A DNA stretch of 64,000 nt from Alphaproteobacteria bacterium (lineage in GTDB: Bacteria; Pseudomonadota; Alphaproteobacteria; UBA9219): NCBI GenBank assembly GCA_009779135.1, contig WREW01000003.1, positions 1-64,000 on the forward strand. Reading direction: 5' to 3'. A program made the position numbers and the translations under genes. Each line of letters starts with the position of its first letter. Position 1 is the stretch's first letter. Shown piece by piece: positions 42,139 through 50,579 of this stretch. The notes beneath the pieces were generated by a model. The model saw only the letters and a program-made list of their open reading frames with translations. It was not told the origin of the DNA and did no database searches.

Positions 42139-43641
42139 TCAAACGGGGTCTTCTTGGGGGGCTTCGTCAGCAAACCAGTGCGCGCGCGCGGCCATAATGA
42201 CCTCATTGGCTCGCGTTTCACTGATTTCATCCTCACCCAGAATCTCGCGCAACTCATCGCCGGCAAGATCGCCGACATCATCCAGTGACTTCACGCCTTT
42301 CTCGCCGAGTTTCACCGCCATCTCGGGCGTGATATGCGCCAAAGTCAAAACATCATCCGACACGCCAAGCTCGCGGCGGCGGTTTTCAAGCTGGGCGGCC
42401 TTTTCCAAAAGCCATGCGCGCGCGCGCTGTTGAAGCTCGCTTGCGACCTCAAGATCAAAGCCTTCAATTTCGGCCAGATCATCGGCATGCGTATCAGCGA
42501 TCTGCTCCACGCGCGAAAAACCTTCGCTGACCAGAAGATGCGCGATCACATCATCCACGGACAAAGCCTCGATAAAGAGCGTGGTGCGCACTTTAAGCTC
42601 TTCCTGACGGCGGGCGGCTTCTTCCTGCTCGGTTAAAATATCAATATCCCAGCCTGTGAGCATCGAGGCCAGACGGACATTCTGCCCGCGCCGCCCGATG
42701 GCCAGAGAAAGCTGCTCATCCGGCACCACAACATCCATGCGATGACTATCTTCATCCAAAACAACCTTGGCGACCTCGGCAGGGGCCAGCGCATTGACGA
42801 CAAAAGTCGCAGGATCATGCGACCAAGGGATAATATCAATTTTTTCGCCCTGCAATTCACCCACAACAGCTTGAACGCGCGAGCCGCGCATGCCAACGCA
42901 AGCCCCCACAGGATCGATTGAGCTGTCATTGGACACAACAGCGATTTTTGCGCGCGAGCCAGGATCACGCGCCACCGACTTGATTTCGATAATGCCGTCG
43001 TAAATCTCAGGCACTTCCTGTGCAAAAAGCTTGGCCATAAAAATCGGATGTGTGCGCGAAAGAAAAATCTGAGGCCCGCGCTGCTCTTCCCTTACATCGT
43101 AAATATAGGCGCGAACGCGATCGCCATTTTTGAAATGCTCTCGCGGCAAGGATTCATCGCGCCGCAAAATAGCCTCGGCGCGCCCGAGATCCACCGTGAC
43201 ATTGCCATATTCAACGCGCTTGACGACGCCATTGACGATTTCACTAAGGCGATCCTTATATTCCAGAAATTGACGGCGGCGCTCAGCCTCGCGCACTTTT
43301 TGAACGATCACCTGTTTAGCGGATTGCGCGGCAATGCGTCCAAGATCAATCGGCGGAAGCTCATCAATGATAAACTCACCAACAGCAGCTTCGGGATTGC
43401 TTTTCTTGGCGGCCTTGAGAAGAATCTGCGTGTATTCATCTTCAATCTGATCGACGACAAGAAGATAGCGGAATAATTTTGTTTCGCCGGTCTTGCGGTC
43501 AATGACGGCGCGGATGTCATGCTCATAGCCATATTTGGCGCGGCCTGCTTTTTGCATGGCCTGCTCCATGGCTTCCAAAACCTCATCCCGCTCAATGTCT
43601 TTTTCGCGCGCAACCGCATCTGCAACTTGCAACAATTCCAT
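42139..43641 (-). CDS. nusA: Transcription termination/antitermination protein NusA
   Basis: Binds RNA polymerase and controls pausing, termination and antitermination. About 500 residues: the N-terminal polymerase-binding domain ([27 protein letters not shown]), S1 domain, KH domains ([45 protein letters not shown]) and two helix-hairpin-helix repeats at the C-terminus. The frame is open to 43725, but the ATG at 43641 ([10 protein letters not shown]) follows AAAGAGG and matches other NusA starts. rimP, which usually precedes nusA, is absent: comF and a terminator are upstream instead. Confidence 0.96.
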   Translation of the reverse strand: MELLQVADAVAREKDIERDEVLEAMEQAMQKAGRAKYGYEHDIRAVIDRKTGETKLFRYLLVVDQIEDEYTQILLKAAKKSNPEAAVGEFIIDELPPIDLGRIAAQSAKQVIVQKVREAERRRQFLEYKDRLSEIVNGVVKRVEYGNVTVDLGRAEAILRRDESLPREHFKNGDRVRAYIYDVREEQRGPQIFLSRTHPIFMAKLFAQEVPEIYDGIIEIKSVARDPGSRAKIAVVSNDSSIDPVGACVGMRGSRVQAVVGELQGEKIDIIPWSHDPATFVVNALAPAEVAKVVLDEDSHRMDVVVPDEQLSLAIGRRGQNVRLASMLTGWDIDILTEQEEAARRQEELKVRTTLFIEALSVDDVIAHLLVSEGFSRVEQIADTHADDLAEIEGFDLEVASELQQRARAWLLEKAAQLENRRRELGVSDDVLTLAHITPEMAVKLGEKGVKSLDDVGDLAGDELREILGEDEISETRANEVIMAARAHWFADEAPQEDPV

Positions 43642-43701
43642 GGCCTGAACCTCTTTTGATTCCCATATGTTTATTTTGCTCTCGATTCGATGTCGGGCAA
43701 C

Positions 43702-43726
43702 AAAAAAGGCGGGCTTTTGGCCCACC
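43702..43726 (-). terminator. Intrinsic terminator between comF and nusA
   Basis: On the minus strand a seven-base-pair stem (GGTGGGC with GCCCGCC, one G-U pair), loop CAAAA, is followed by six T. It lies 70 bases after comF and 60 before nusA, so it most likely ends the comF transcript; the nusA operon would need its own promoter in the short remaining gap. Confidence 0.8.
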
Positions 43727-43795
43727 CGTCAAACGAGCATCGGATTAGTATCCATCTCTACTTAAAAACGAAGGGAAAGGCAAGCCTTTTATAGC

Positions 43796-44563
43796 TCAGC
43801 CATGGGCAGGCACCCGCGCCATGGTTAACACCAGAACTTTCCGCGCGCCGGCCTTTTTGAGAACCGCGCTGCAGGCTGAGGCTGTGGCGCCCGAAGTCAT
43901 CACATCATCCACCAGCACAATGGTCTTGCCCTTGACCGACACGCCTTTTTTCATAGCAAAAGCGCCCTGAACACTCCCTTTGCGGGCCCCGCGCGAAAAA
44001 TGCCCCTGCGGCGGCGTGGCCCGAATCCTTTTAAGCCCATCAACAAGCAAGGTTTTTCCCGTCAGCGCCGCCAGCGCCCGCGCCAAAAGAGCCGCCTGAT
44101 TATACCGCCGCTTCAAAAGCCTTAAACGATGTAAGGGGACAGGCATCAACACCACATCCGGCTCCTGCCAAAAATCCGCCCCTGCCGCAGCCATAAAGCG
44201 CGCCAAAGCAGGCACCGGATGCAGCCAGTCGGCATGTTTAAGACGCAAAATCAAGGGCTTGCTTTGTTCCTTGTAAAGCAGCGCCGCCCGCGCCTGATCG
44301 AAAACCGGCGGTTGAGCCATACAGGCCCCGCAAAGATGGGCCCCTTCCAAAGGAATATCAAAAGGCAGCCCGCAACAATCACAATAAGGCGCTGAGATAG
44401 AAGGAAAATCCTTCCAGCACGCCGCGCAGAAACCCTGCGCCGTCAAAACCCGATTTTCACAAGCCAGACAAAGAGGCGGCCAAAGAAAATCCGAAACCTT
44501 CCCTAGGATAGGCTTTAAGCCCTTGAAAGGCTGCACAAAAGCCTCATACAAAAGAGCCGCCAT
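43796..44563 (-). CDS. ComF family protein (phosphoribosyltransferase-like)
   Basis: A 255-residue member of the ComF/GntX family, linked in other bacteria to DNA uptake and use. The N-terminal zinc-binding part has four cysteine pairs (LCLACENR, FCAACW, CDCCGLPF, LCGACM). The C-terminal type I phosphoribosyltransferase domain has VVLMPVPLHRLRLLKRRYNQA and the PRPP-site motif IVLVDDVMTSGATA. The gene is divergent from a small-membrane-protein gene and the NDUFAF5-like gene; comF next to such a methyltransferase gene is common in alphaproteobacteria. Confidence 0.9.
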   Translation of the reverse strand: MAALLYEAFVQPFKGLKPILGKVSDFLWPPLCLACENRVLTAQGFCAACWKDFPSISAPYCDCCGLPFDIPLEGAHLCGACMAQPPVFDQARAALLYKEQSKPLILRLKHADWLHPVPALARFMAAAGADFWQEPDVVLMPVPLHRLRLLKRRYNQAALLARALAALTGKTLLVDGLKRIRATPPQGHFSRGARKGSVQGAFAMKKGVSVKGKTIVLVDDVMTSGATASACSAVLKKAGARKVLVLTMARVPAHG

Positions 44564-44652
44564 CCCTGCCCCCGCGAAGAAAAGAAAAATCCGTTATATT
44601 TCATATAGTTATCTTTTTTTTGCTTTCTTTATTATTTATTTTCATCTTTTTG

Positions 44653-44661
44653 TGCTATGAT
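44653..44661 (+). promoter_or_regulatory. Extended -10 promoter before the small membrane protein gene
   Basis: TGC followed by TATGAT at 44656-44661 matches an extended -10 element (TGn-TATAAT, one mismatch). The upstream region is strongly A/T-rich but has only a weak -35. It would start transcription near 44668, about 47 bases before the ATG at 44715. Confidence 0.45.
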
Positions 44662-44714
44662 AATAAACGAAATCAACTGATCCTTCCAACCCTTTTGTAG
44701 AGTAGGATTTTCTC

Positions 44715-45041
44715 ATGAAAACATATCGTTCCCCCGCTGGAGGGCAAGAAATGCTCCGCTCAAAGAAAAAAGATAAAACCACGGGACTCTTCCACCGCGC
44801 AGGAGCGCTTGTCGTTGGCAGCGCGCTCGCTACTGTACTCGCTGTTGGTACGGGTTTGGGCTACAAACTAAAAGAAGACATAACGACAGCAAAAAAACAG
44901 CGCGATGCAGAACTCTGCCTTGCCGTAAATCTGGAAGGAAAAGGGTGTGGCGTTTCGCCCGTGTATGAAGACAAAAAGAGCTTGGTTATTGGCGCACCCT
45001 CTCAGAAAGTGCTCAAGGGCTTTAAGCTTGAACCCAAGTAA
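44715..45041 (+). CDS. Small single-pass membrane protein, function unknown
   Basis: A 108-residue protein of no family I recognise. A basic N-terminus (RSKKKDKTTGLFHR) precedes one hydrophobic helix (about residues 28-50, AGALVVGSALATVLAVGTGLG), so the tail is probably exported. The tail has two cysteines (ELCLAVNLEGKGCGV), which could form a disulfide. A second in-frame ATG lies at codon 13. The gene has its own likely promoter upstream and an intrinsic terminator 20 bases after the stop, so it is a one-gene unit. Composition is more A/T-rich than its neighbours. Confidence 0.75.
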   Translation: MKTYRSPAGGQEMLRSKKKDKTTGLFHRAGALVVGSALATVLAVGTGLGYKLKEDITTAKKQRDAELCLAVNLEGKGCGVSPVYEDKKSLVIGAPSQKVLKGFKLEPK

Positions 45042-45060
45042 TAAACCTCCATCACCCCAA

Positions 45061-45092
45061 AAAACGGCGCTTGGTTGGAGCGCCGTTTTTTT
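45061..45092 (+). terminator. Intrinsic terminator after the small membrane protein gene
   Basis: Perfect eight-base-pair stem AACGGCGC/GCGCCGTT around a nine-base loop, followed by seven T in all. It ends 14 bases before the next gene, so the NDUFAF5-like gene needs read-through or a promoter in the stem region. Confidence 0.9.
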
Positions 45093-45105
45093 ATTATGAT
45101 GCCTT

Positions 45106-45777
45106 ATGTCATTTGATATTCCCTTTCAGGCGCTTCAAAAGGCGCGCGGACGCACGCTTTCCGCCACGCACCCGCTTTATGCGCACGCAAACGCGCAGCT
45201 GCAGGCACGCTTGCAGGACATCAAGCAAAGCTTTCACCGCCCCCTTTTATGGGAATCTTTCGATCAAAACCCGCGCCCGCAGGAGGGATGGGATCTTATC
45301 CTTTCCTGCCTTTCCCTGCAGCACGCGCAGGATCTCGTCCCTGTTTTCAAAGCGATCTTCAGCCAGCTCAGCACAAAAGGGCTTTTCCTCGGCGTGACGC
45401 TCGGCGGCGAAAGCCTTTATGAGCTGCGCGAGGTTCTGGGCGAGGCCGAGCTTTCCCTAACCTCCCGCGCCCACCCGCGCCTTGCCCCTTGCCAAAATGG
45501 CGAAAGTCTGGCCCGCGCTATGCTTGAAAGCGGATTTTCCCTTCCCGTCGTGGATCGCGCGCGTCTTTTTCTGACCTATGATGATATGTTTGCGCTGATG
45601 AATGATCTGCGCAATTCCGGCTGCGCCAACGCGCTGAACGGCCGCGCGCACGCCATCCCGCCGCGCAAACTCTTCGAAAAAGCCGCCACGCTGTACAAAG
45701 ACCGCTTCAGTCTTCCCGCAGGCGGCATAAAAGCCACCCTCGACCTTTTCTTCCTCCACGGCTGGCGCGAAGAATAA
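45106..45777 (+). CDS. NDUFAF5/BioC-like protein lacking the SAM-binding half
   Basis: A 223-residue relative of the NDUFAF5-type methyltransferase-fold proteins. The family's C-terminal part is well kept: DLILSCLSLQHAQDL, GLFLGVTLGGESLYELREVLGEAEL, LPVVDRARLFLTYDDMFALMNDLRNSGCANAL. The region that should hold SAM motif I (a GxGxG loop after FPRALDLG-like sequence) is missing: only about 15 residues lie between SFHRPLLWE and GWDLIL where the family normally has some 55-60. In mitochondria NDUFAF5 hydroxylates an arginine of NDUFS7 (NuoB) during complex I assembly, so a link to the nuo operon here is plausible, but this copy may be inactive as a SAM enzyme. It is divergent from comF, as usual. 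Confidence 0.8.
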   Translation: MSFDIPFQALQKARGRTLSATHPLYAHANAQLQARLQDIKQSFHRPLLWESFDQNPRPQEGWDLILSCLSLQHAQDLVPVFKAIFSQLSTKGLFLGVTLGGESLYELREVLGEAELSLTSRAHPRLAPCQNGESLARAMLESGFSLPVVDRARLFLTYDDMFALMNDLRNSGCANALNGRAHAIPPRKLFEKAATLYKDRFSLPAGGIKATLDLFFLHGWREE

Positions 45778-45793
45778 AAATAGCCATCCCACC

Positions 45794-45895
45794 TGTCATT
45801 GCGAGGAAGGCCTTCAGGCCTGACGCGGCAATCTCTGTACCAATTGCCGAGATTGCCGCGTCAAGCCGCCTACGGCGGCTTTCCTCGCAATGACA
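45794..45895. repeat. Cloverleaf-like palindromic repeat, type B, copy 2
   Basis: Same family as 34891-34991. Outer arms TGTCATTGCGAGGAA and TTCCTCGCAATGACA are perfect complements here. Inside are AGGCC/GGCCT, a 12-bp stem GACGCGGCAATC/GATTGCCGCGTC, and GCCGCC/GGCGGC. It lies between the NDUFAF5-like gene and macA. Confidence 0.9.
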
Positions 45896-46008
45896 CTGTG
45901 GCCCCCCCCCTCGCGGGGGCAACCGCAGGTTTTTCTTTCCCTTGCCGTGTAGAAGAAAGCATGTGTAAACTTAGGCCCCTCGCCTTTCGTTCCTCTTTAG
46001 ATGGCTCC

Positions 46009-47193
46009 ATGATGAAAAAGAAAGCAAAAACCATATTCTGGATTTTAATAAGCCTTGCCCTTCTTGGCGGTGGCGCGGCTTTTTATATGGATCAAAAGGA
46101 AAAAGACAAGGCTCTGGCCGCGCGCGAGATCATCACAGCCACGCGCGGCACGATCGAGGACACGGTCATGGCCCAGGGCAAGCTGGAGCCAAAGGATTAT
46201 GTGGATGTCGGCGCCCAAGTTTCAGGGCAGATCACAAAGCTCTATTTTGACATCGGCGACATGGTGAAAATCGGCGATCTTCTGGCCGAGATCGACCCTA
46301 AAACCTACGAATCCATTTTAGAAGGCGACAATGCGCGGCTTGATTCGCTCAACGCCCAGCTTCAGCAGCAGACCGCCCAGATGGAGTTTGACCGCCTGCA
46401 ATATGAGCGCGCCCAGAAACTGGCCAAAACAGACGCCATCGCGCAAAGCGAGCTTGAGGAAAAAGAAAAAATCCTCAAAGTCTCCCAAGCCACCGTCGCA
46501 GCTCTGAACGCGCAGATCAAGGAAGCGCAGGCCGTTTTGGAAAAAGACCTCGTCAATCTTGGCTACACCAAAATCTACGCGCCGATGGATGGGATTATCT
46601 CAGACCGTCTGGCGCGCGAAGGCCAGACCATCAACGCCAACCAGACAACACCCACGATTTTCCAGATCGCCAATCTTGATGTCATGACCATCCGCGCCGA
46701 AGTGGCCGAGGCGGATGTGGCGCGTCTCAAGGCCGGAACACCGGCTGTTTTTTCAACGCTCGGCGCGCAGGAACGCAAATGGCAGGGCGTCGTAAGACAG
46801 ATTCTCCCCACGCCCCAGATCGTCAATGATGTCGTGCTTTATAACGCGCTGATTGATGTTGACAACAAGGACGGCCAGTTGATGAACGGGATGAGCACGC
46901 AGGTCTCTTTCGTCATTGCGCGGGCCGAAGATGTCGTCATCCTGCCGACCCGCGCTTTAGGCGCGCCGGTGAAAAACAAAGACCAGAGCGCAGGCCGCGC
47001 CTACATTATCACAGTCCTGACCTCTCAAGGCAAAGAGGAAGAACGCCAGATTCGTGTCGGGCTGAGAACCCGCACGCAGGCCGAAATCCGCAGCGGTCTT
47101 GAAGAAGGCGAAAAAGTCATCGTCACAGGCGAAAGCAGCGCGGCCACAGCCCGCGCCGGCGGCGGCATGCGCATGATGGGGCCGCGCCTATGA
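46009..47193 (+). CDS. macA: MacA-type periplasmic adaptor of an ABC efflux system
   Basis: Membrane fusion protein that couples the MacB transporter to an outer-membrane channel. About 394 residues from paired ATGs at 46009/46012. The N-terminus is a membrane anchor (TIFWILISLALLGGGAAFYM). Then come the lipoyl-like half (GTIEDTVMAQGKLEPKDYVDVGAQVSGQI), a long helical hairpin (LNAQLQQQTAQMEFDRLQYERAQKL), and the second lipoyl half (LGYTKIYAPMDGIISDRLAREGQ). The glycine-rich end is GGGMRMMGPRL. The open frame reaches 45799, but that part runs through the palindromic repeat. It overlaps macB by four bases; no tolC is in the window. Confidence 0.92.
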   Translation: MMKKKAKTIFWILISLALLGGGAAFYMDQKEKDKALAAREIITATRGTIEDTVMAQGKLEPKDYVDVGAQVSGQITKLYFDIGDMVKIGDLLAEIDPKTYESILEGDNARLDSLNAQLQQQTAQMEFDRLQYERAQKLAKTDAIAQSELEEKEKILKVSQATVAALNAQIKEAQAVLEKDLVNLGYTKIYAPMDGIISDRLAREGQTINANQTTPTIFQIANLDVMTIRAEVAEADVARLKAGTPAVFSTLGAQERKWQGVVRQILPTPQIVNDVVLYNALIDVDNKDGQLMNGMSTQVSFVIARAEDVVILPTRALGAPVKNKDQSAGRAYIITVLTSQGKEEERQIRVGLRTRTQAEIRSGLEEGEKVIVTGESSAATARAGGGMRMMGPRL

Positions 47194-49124
47194 GTGAGGC
47201 TTTTCTCAGCCTTTCAAATATTGAACGAACCTACGGCGAAGGCGATGCGATTGTGCGCGCGCTTGATGATGTTTCGCTTGAAATTAAAGCGGGCGAGTTT
47301 GTCGCCATTATGGGCCAGTCCGGTTCAGGCAAAACCACCTTGATGAATATTCTGGGCTGCCTTGATAGGCCCACGCACGGCCAGTATCGCATCAACGGCC
47401 ATGAGGTCGAAAATCTCAGCCGTGACGAACAGGCGGATTTGCGCGCGCGCACTTTCGGCTTTATTTACCAGCGCTATAATTTGCTTGAATCCGCAACAGC
47501 CCTTGAAAATGTCGAGCTTCCCGCCATCTATGCCGGTCTTTCGCTTACAGCACGCAAGGAAAAAGCAGGCCAGCTTCTTGACCAGCTGGGCCTTGAACAC
47601 CGCAAAAACAACAAACCCAATGCGCTTTCCGGCGGCCAGCAGCAGCGCGTGGCCATCGCGCGCGCGCTGGTCAACAACCCCTCCATCGTTCTTGCGGACG
47701 AGCCGACCGGCGCGCTTGACAGCAAAAGTGGCCGCGAGGTTATGGATCTTTTGAAAAAACTCCATGATGAAGGCCGCACGGTGATCCTTATCACGCACGA
47801 TGAAAAAGTGGCGGCCCATGCGCACAGGCAAATACGCATCGCGGACGGCAAAATCATCGCCGACACACAAGACACGACCCGCGCGCCTGCATCCGCCCCC
47901 ATCATGCCGCATCAGGGCCGCACAGCAAGCAATCCTCTGGATGATGTTTCCGAAGCCGTTAAAATGGCCGTACGCGCCTTGCGCGTGAATATCTTCCGCA
48001 CCTTTCTGACGCTTTTGGGCATTATTATCGGCGTGGCCTCGGTCGTTGCGATGCTGGCGATCGGCGATGGCAGCAAGCAAAGCGTGCTGGATCAAATCAC
48101 GGCCATGGGCACCAATCTGCTGATGGTGCGCCCGGGCGCCCCGGGCGTGCGGCCTGCCGGCGCCATATCAACCTTAACCGCGCAGGATGCGCAGGCCATT
48201 GCCGAGCTTCCTTCCATTGTCGCCGTGGTTCCTGAACGCTCAGGCTCTTTTACGGTTCGTTACGGGCAAACGGATTCAAGCGTCTCGATCAGCGGCACCA
48301 ATCACATGATGCCGATTGTCAATGACTGGCCCGTGGCCATGGGCAGTTTTATGTCCGAAGCCGATTACCGCCGCATGGCGCCCGTGGCCATGATCGGACA
48401 AACCGTCAAAAAAGATTTCTTTCAGGACGATAATCCCATCGGCAAAACCATTCTTATCAAAAATATTCCTTTCGAAGTGATCGGCGTGATGGAAGCCAAA
48501 GGCGCAACCCCTATGGGTTCAGACCGCGACAATGTGATCTTTGTTCCCTTTACGACAAGCACGGTGCGCCTGTTTGGCCGCGCCTATCTCAGCGGAATTA
48601 CGGCTCAGGCCGCAAGCATGGCGCTGACGGGCCAAGCGGAACAGGAAATACGCGATTTGCTTCTTGAGCGTCACCGCACCGAAGATTTCTCCGTGCGCAA
48701 TTCAGCCTCTTTCATCCAGATGGCGACGGACACGCAAAATACGCTCACCATCATGCTCGGCGCCGTGGCGGCTATTTCGCTTCTTGTGGGCGGCATCGGC
48801 GTGATGAACATCATGCTTGTCTCGGTCACCGAGCGCACGCGCGAAATCGGCGTCCGTATGGCCACCGGCGCGCGGACAAGAGACATCCTTTTGCAATTTG
48901 TCACCGAATCCGTTGCGGTCTGTATCACAGGCGGCCTTTTGGGTGTTCTTTTGGGCGTAACTGTCGCGCTTGTGGCCAACCAGTTCGGCATGCGCGCTAT
49001 CCTTAATATCTCGCCCATCGTGATGGCTTTTTCCTGCGCCGTCTCCACGGGGCTGTTGTTCGGCTATCTTCCCGCGCGTAAAGCCGCCCTGATGGACCCC
49101 GTGGCCGCTTTGGCCAGTGAATAA
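47190..49124 (+). CDS. macB: MacB-type ABC transporter, ATPase and permease
   Basis: Mechanotransmission ABC exporter for macrolides, toxins or peptides. The 644 residues have an N-terminal ATPase with Walker A GQSGSGKTTLMN, signature LSGGQQQRVAIARAL and Walker B VLADEPTGALD, then a first membrane helix (TFLTLLGIIIGVASVVAMLAIG, about residues 270-295), a large periplasmic domain and three C-terminal helices (MLGAVAAISLLVGGIGVMNIMLVSVTERTREIG onward). It is the partner of the adjacent macA. Confidence 0.95.
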   Translation: MSEAFLSLSNIERTYGEGDAIVRALDDVSLEIKAGEFVAIMGQSGSGKTTLMNILGCLDRPTHGQYRINGHEVENLSRDEQADLRARTFGFIYQRYNLLESATALENVELPAIYAGLSLTARKEKAGQLLDQLGLEHRKNNKPNALSGGQQQRVAIARALVNNPSIVLADEPTGALDSKSGREVMDLLKKLHDEGRTVILITHDEKVAAHAHRQIRIADGKIIADTQDTTRAPASAPIMPHQGRTASNPLDDVSEAVKMAVRALRVNIFRTFLTLLGIIIGVASVVAMLAIGDGSKQSVLDQITAMGTNLLMVRPGAPGVRPAGAISTLTAQDAQAIAELPSIVAVVPERSGSFTVRYGQTDSSVSISGTNHMMPIVNDWPVAMGSFMSEADYRRMAPVAMIGQTVKKDFFQDDNPIGKTILIKNIPFEVIGVMEAKGATPMGSDRDNVIFVPFTTSTVRLFGRAYLSGITAQAASMALTGQAEQEIRDLLLERHRTEDFSVRNSASFIQMATDTQNTLTIMLGAVAAISLLVGGIGVMNIMLVSVTERTREIGVRMATGARTRDILLQFVTESVAVCITGGLLGVLLGVTVALVANQFGMRAILNISPIVMAFSCAVSTGLLFGYLPARKAALMDPVAALASE

Positions 49125-49193
49125 CCATAAAAAGCACCCCGAAAAACCAGCTCTTGCGACTCAAGCGTTCGCATGCGAAAAGAAAGATCCTGA

Positions 49194-50261
<1,068 letters not shown>

Positions 50262-50301
50262 GAAAGTCTATGACACAATTTTTCATGGCTCCGCTCTTTT
50301 T

Positions 50302-50329
50302 TTGACACAATCCTGAGTCACAATATTCA
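50302..50329 (+). promoter_or_regulatory. Possible promoter downstream of mreB
   Basis: Perfect TTGACA (50302-50307), 16 bases, then TATTCA (50324-50329). It would start transcription near 50336, inside a non-coding stretch that ends with an intrinsic terminator. The -10 is weak. Confidence 0.45.
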
Positions 50330-50335
50330 TAGTTC

Positions 50336-50478
50336 TTCCTTTATGGGGTAAGAGGCTACGAATCACAAAAACGTCAGCAAAGAGAAGGAAAATAGAGCAT
50401 TAGCCGTTGTTACTCTCCTCTCAACCGCTAAGGCCGACTTCGATAAAAGCCCTCCTTTTTCTTAAAGGAGGGCTTTTT
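50336..50478 (+). ncRNA. Candidate small RNA between mreB and the 621-residue orphan gene
   Basis: The gap 50262-50579 holds no ORF of note. It has a likely promoter (50302-50329) and a strong terminator (50447-50478), giving a discrete transcript of about 140 bases. I do not recognise it as tmRNA, 6S, SRP or RNase P RNA. An alternative is that it is only the 3' untranslated end of mreB. Confidence 0.35.
50447..50478 (+). terminator. Strong intrinsic terminator
   Basis: An 11-base-pair stem AGCCCTCCTTT/AAAGGAGGGCT with loop TTCTT is followed by six T. It is preceded by AAA on the other side, so it could work weakly in both directions. It ends the mreB or small-RNA transcript. Confidence 0.9.
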
Positions 50479-50514
50479 TATGGTTAACGCCAGCCTTGAA
50501 ATTATTAACCTTTC

Positions 50515-50544
50515 TTGTTTTGGATAAACTTTTTGTCCTATAAC
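50515..50544 (+). promoter_or_regulatory. Probable promoter of the 621-residue orphan gene
   Basis: TTGTTT (50515-50520), 18 bases, then TATAAC (50539-50544), the latter matching five of six -10 positions. Transcription would begin near 50551, leaving a 30-base leader that contains AAAGAAAGC before the ATG at 50580. Confidence 0.5.
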
Positions 50545-50579
50545 TCCAGTCGTATGTTAGCAAAGAAAGCTTTTGAAAA

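Noticed and set aside
49168..49179. Perfect palindrome TTCGCATGCGAA upstream of mreB
   Set aside because: Could be an operator, but one short palindrome without a promoter around it or a known matching regulator is not enough.
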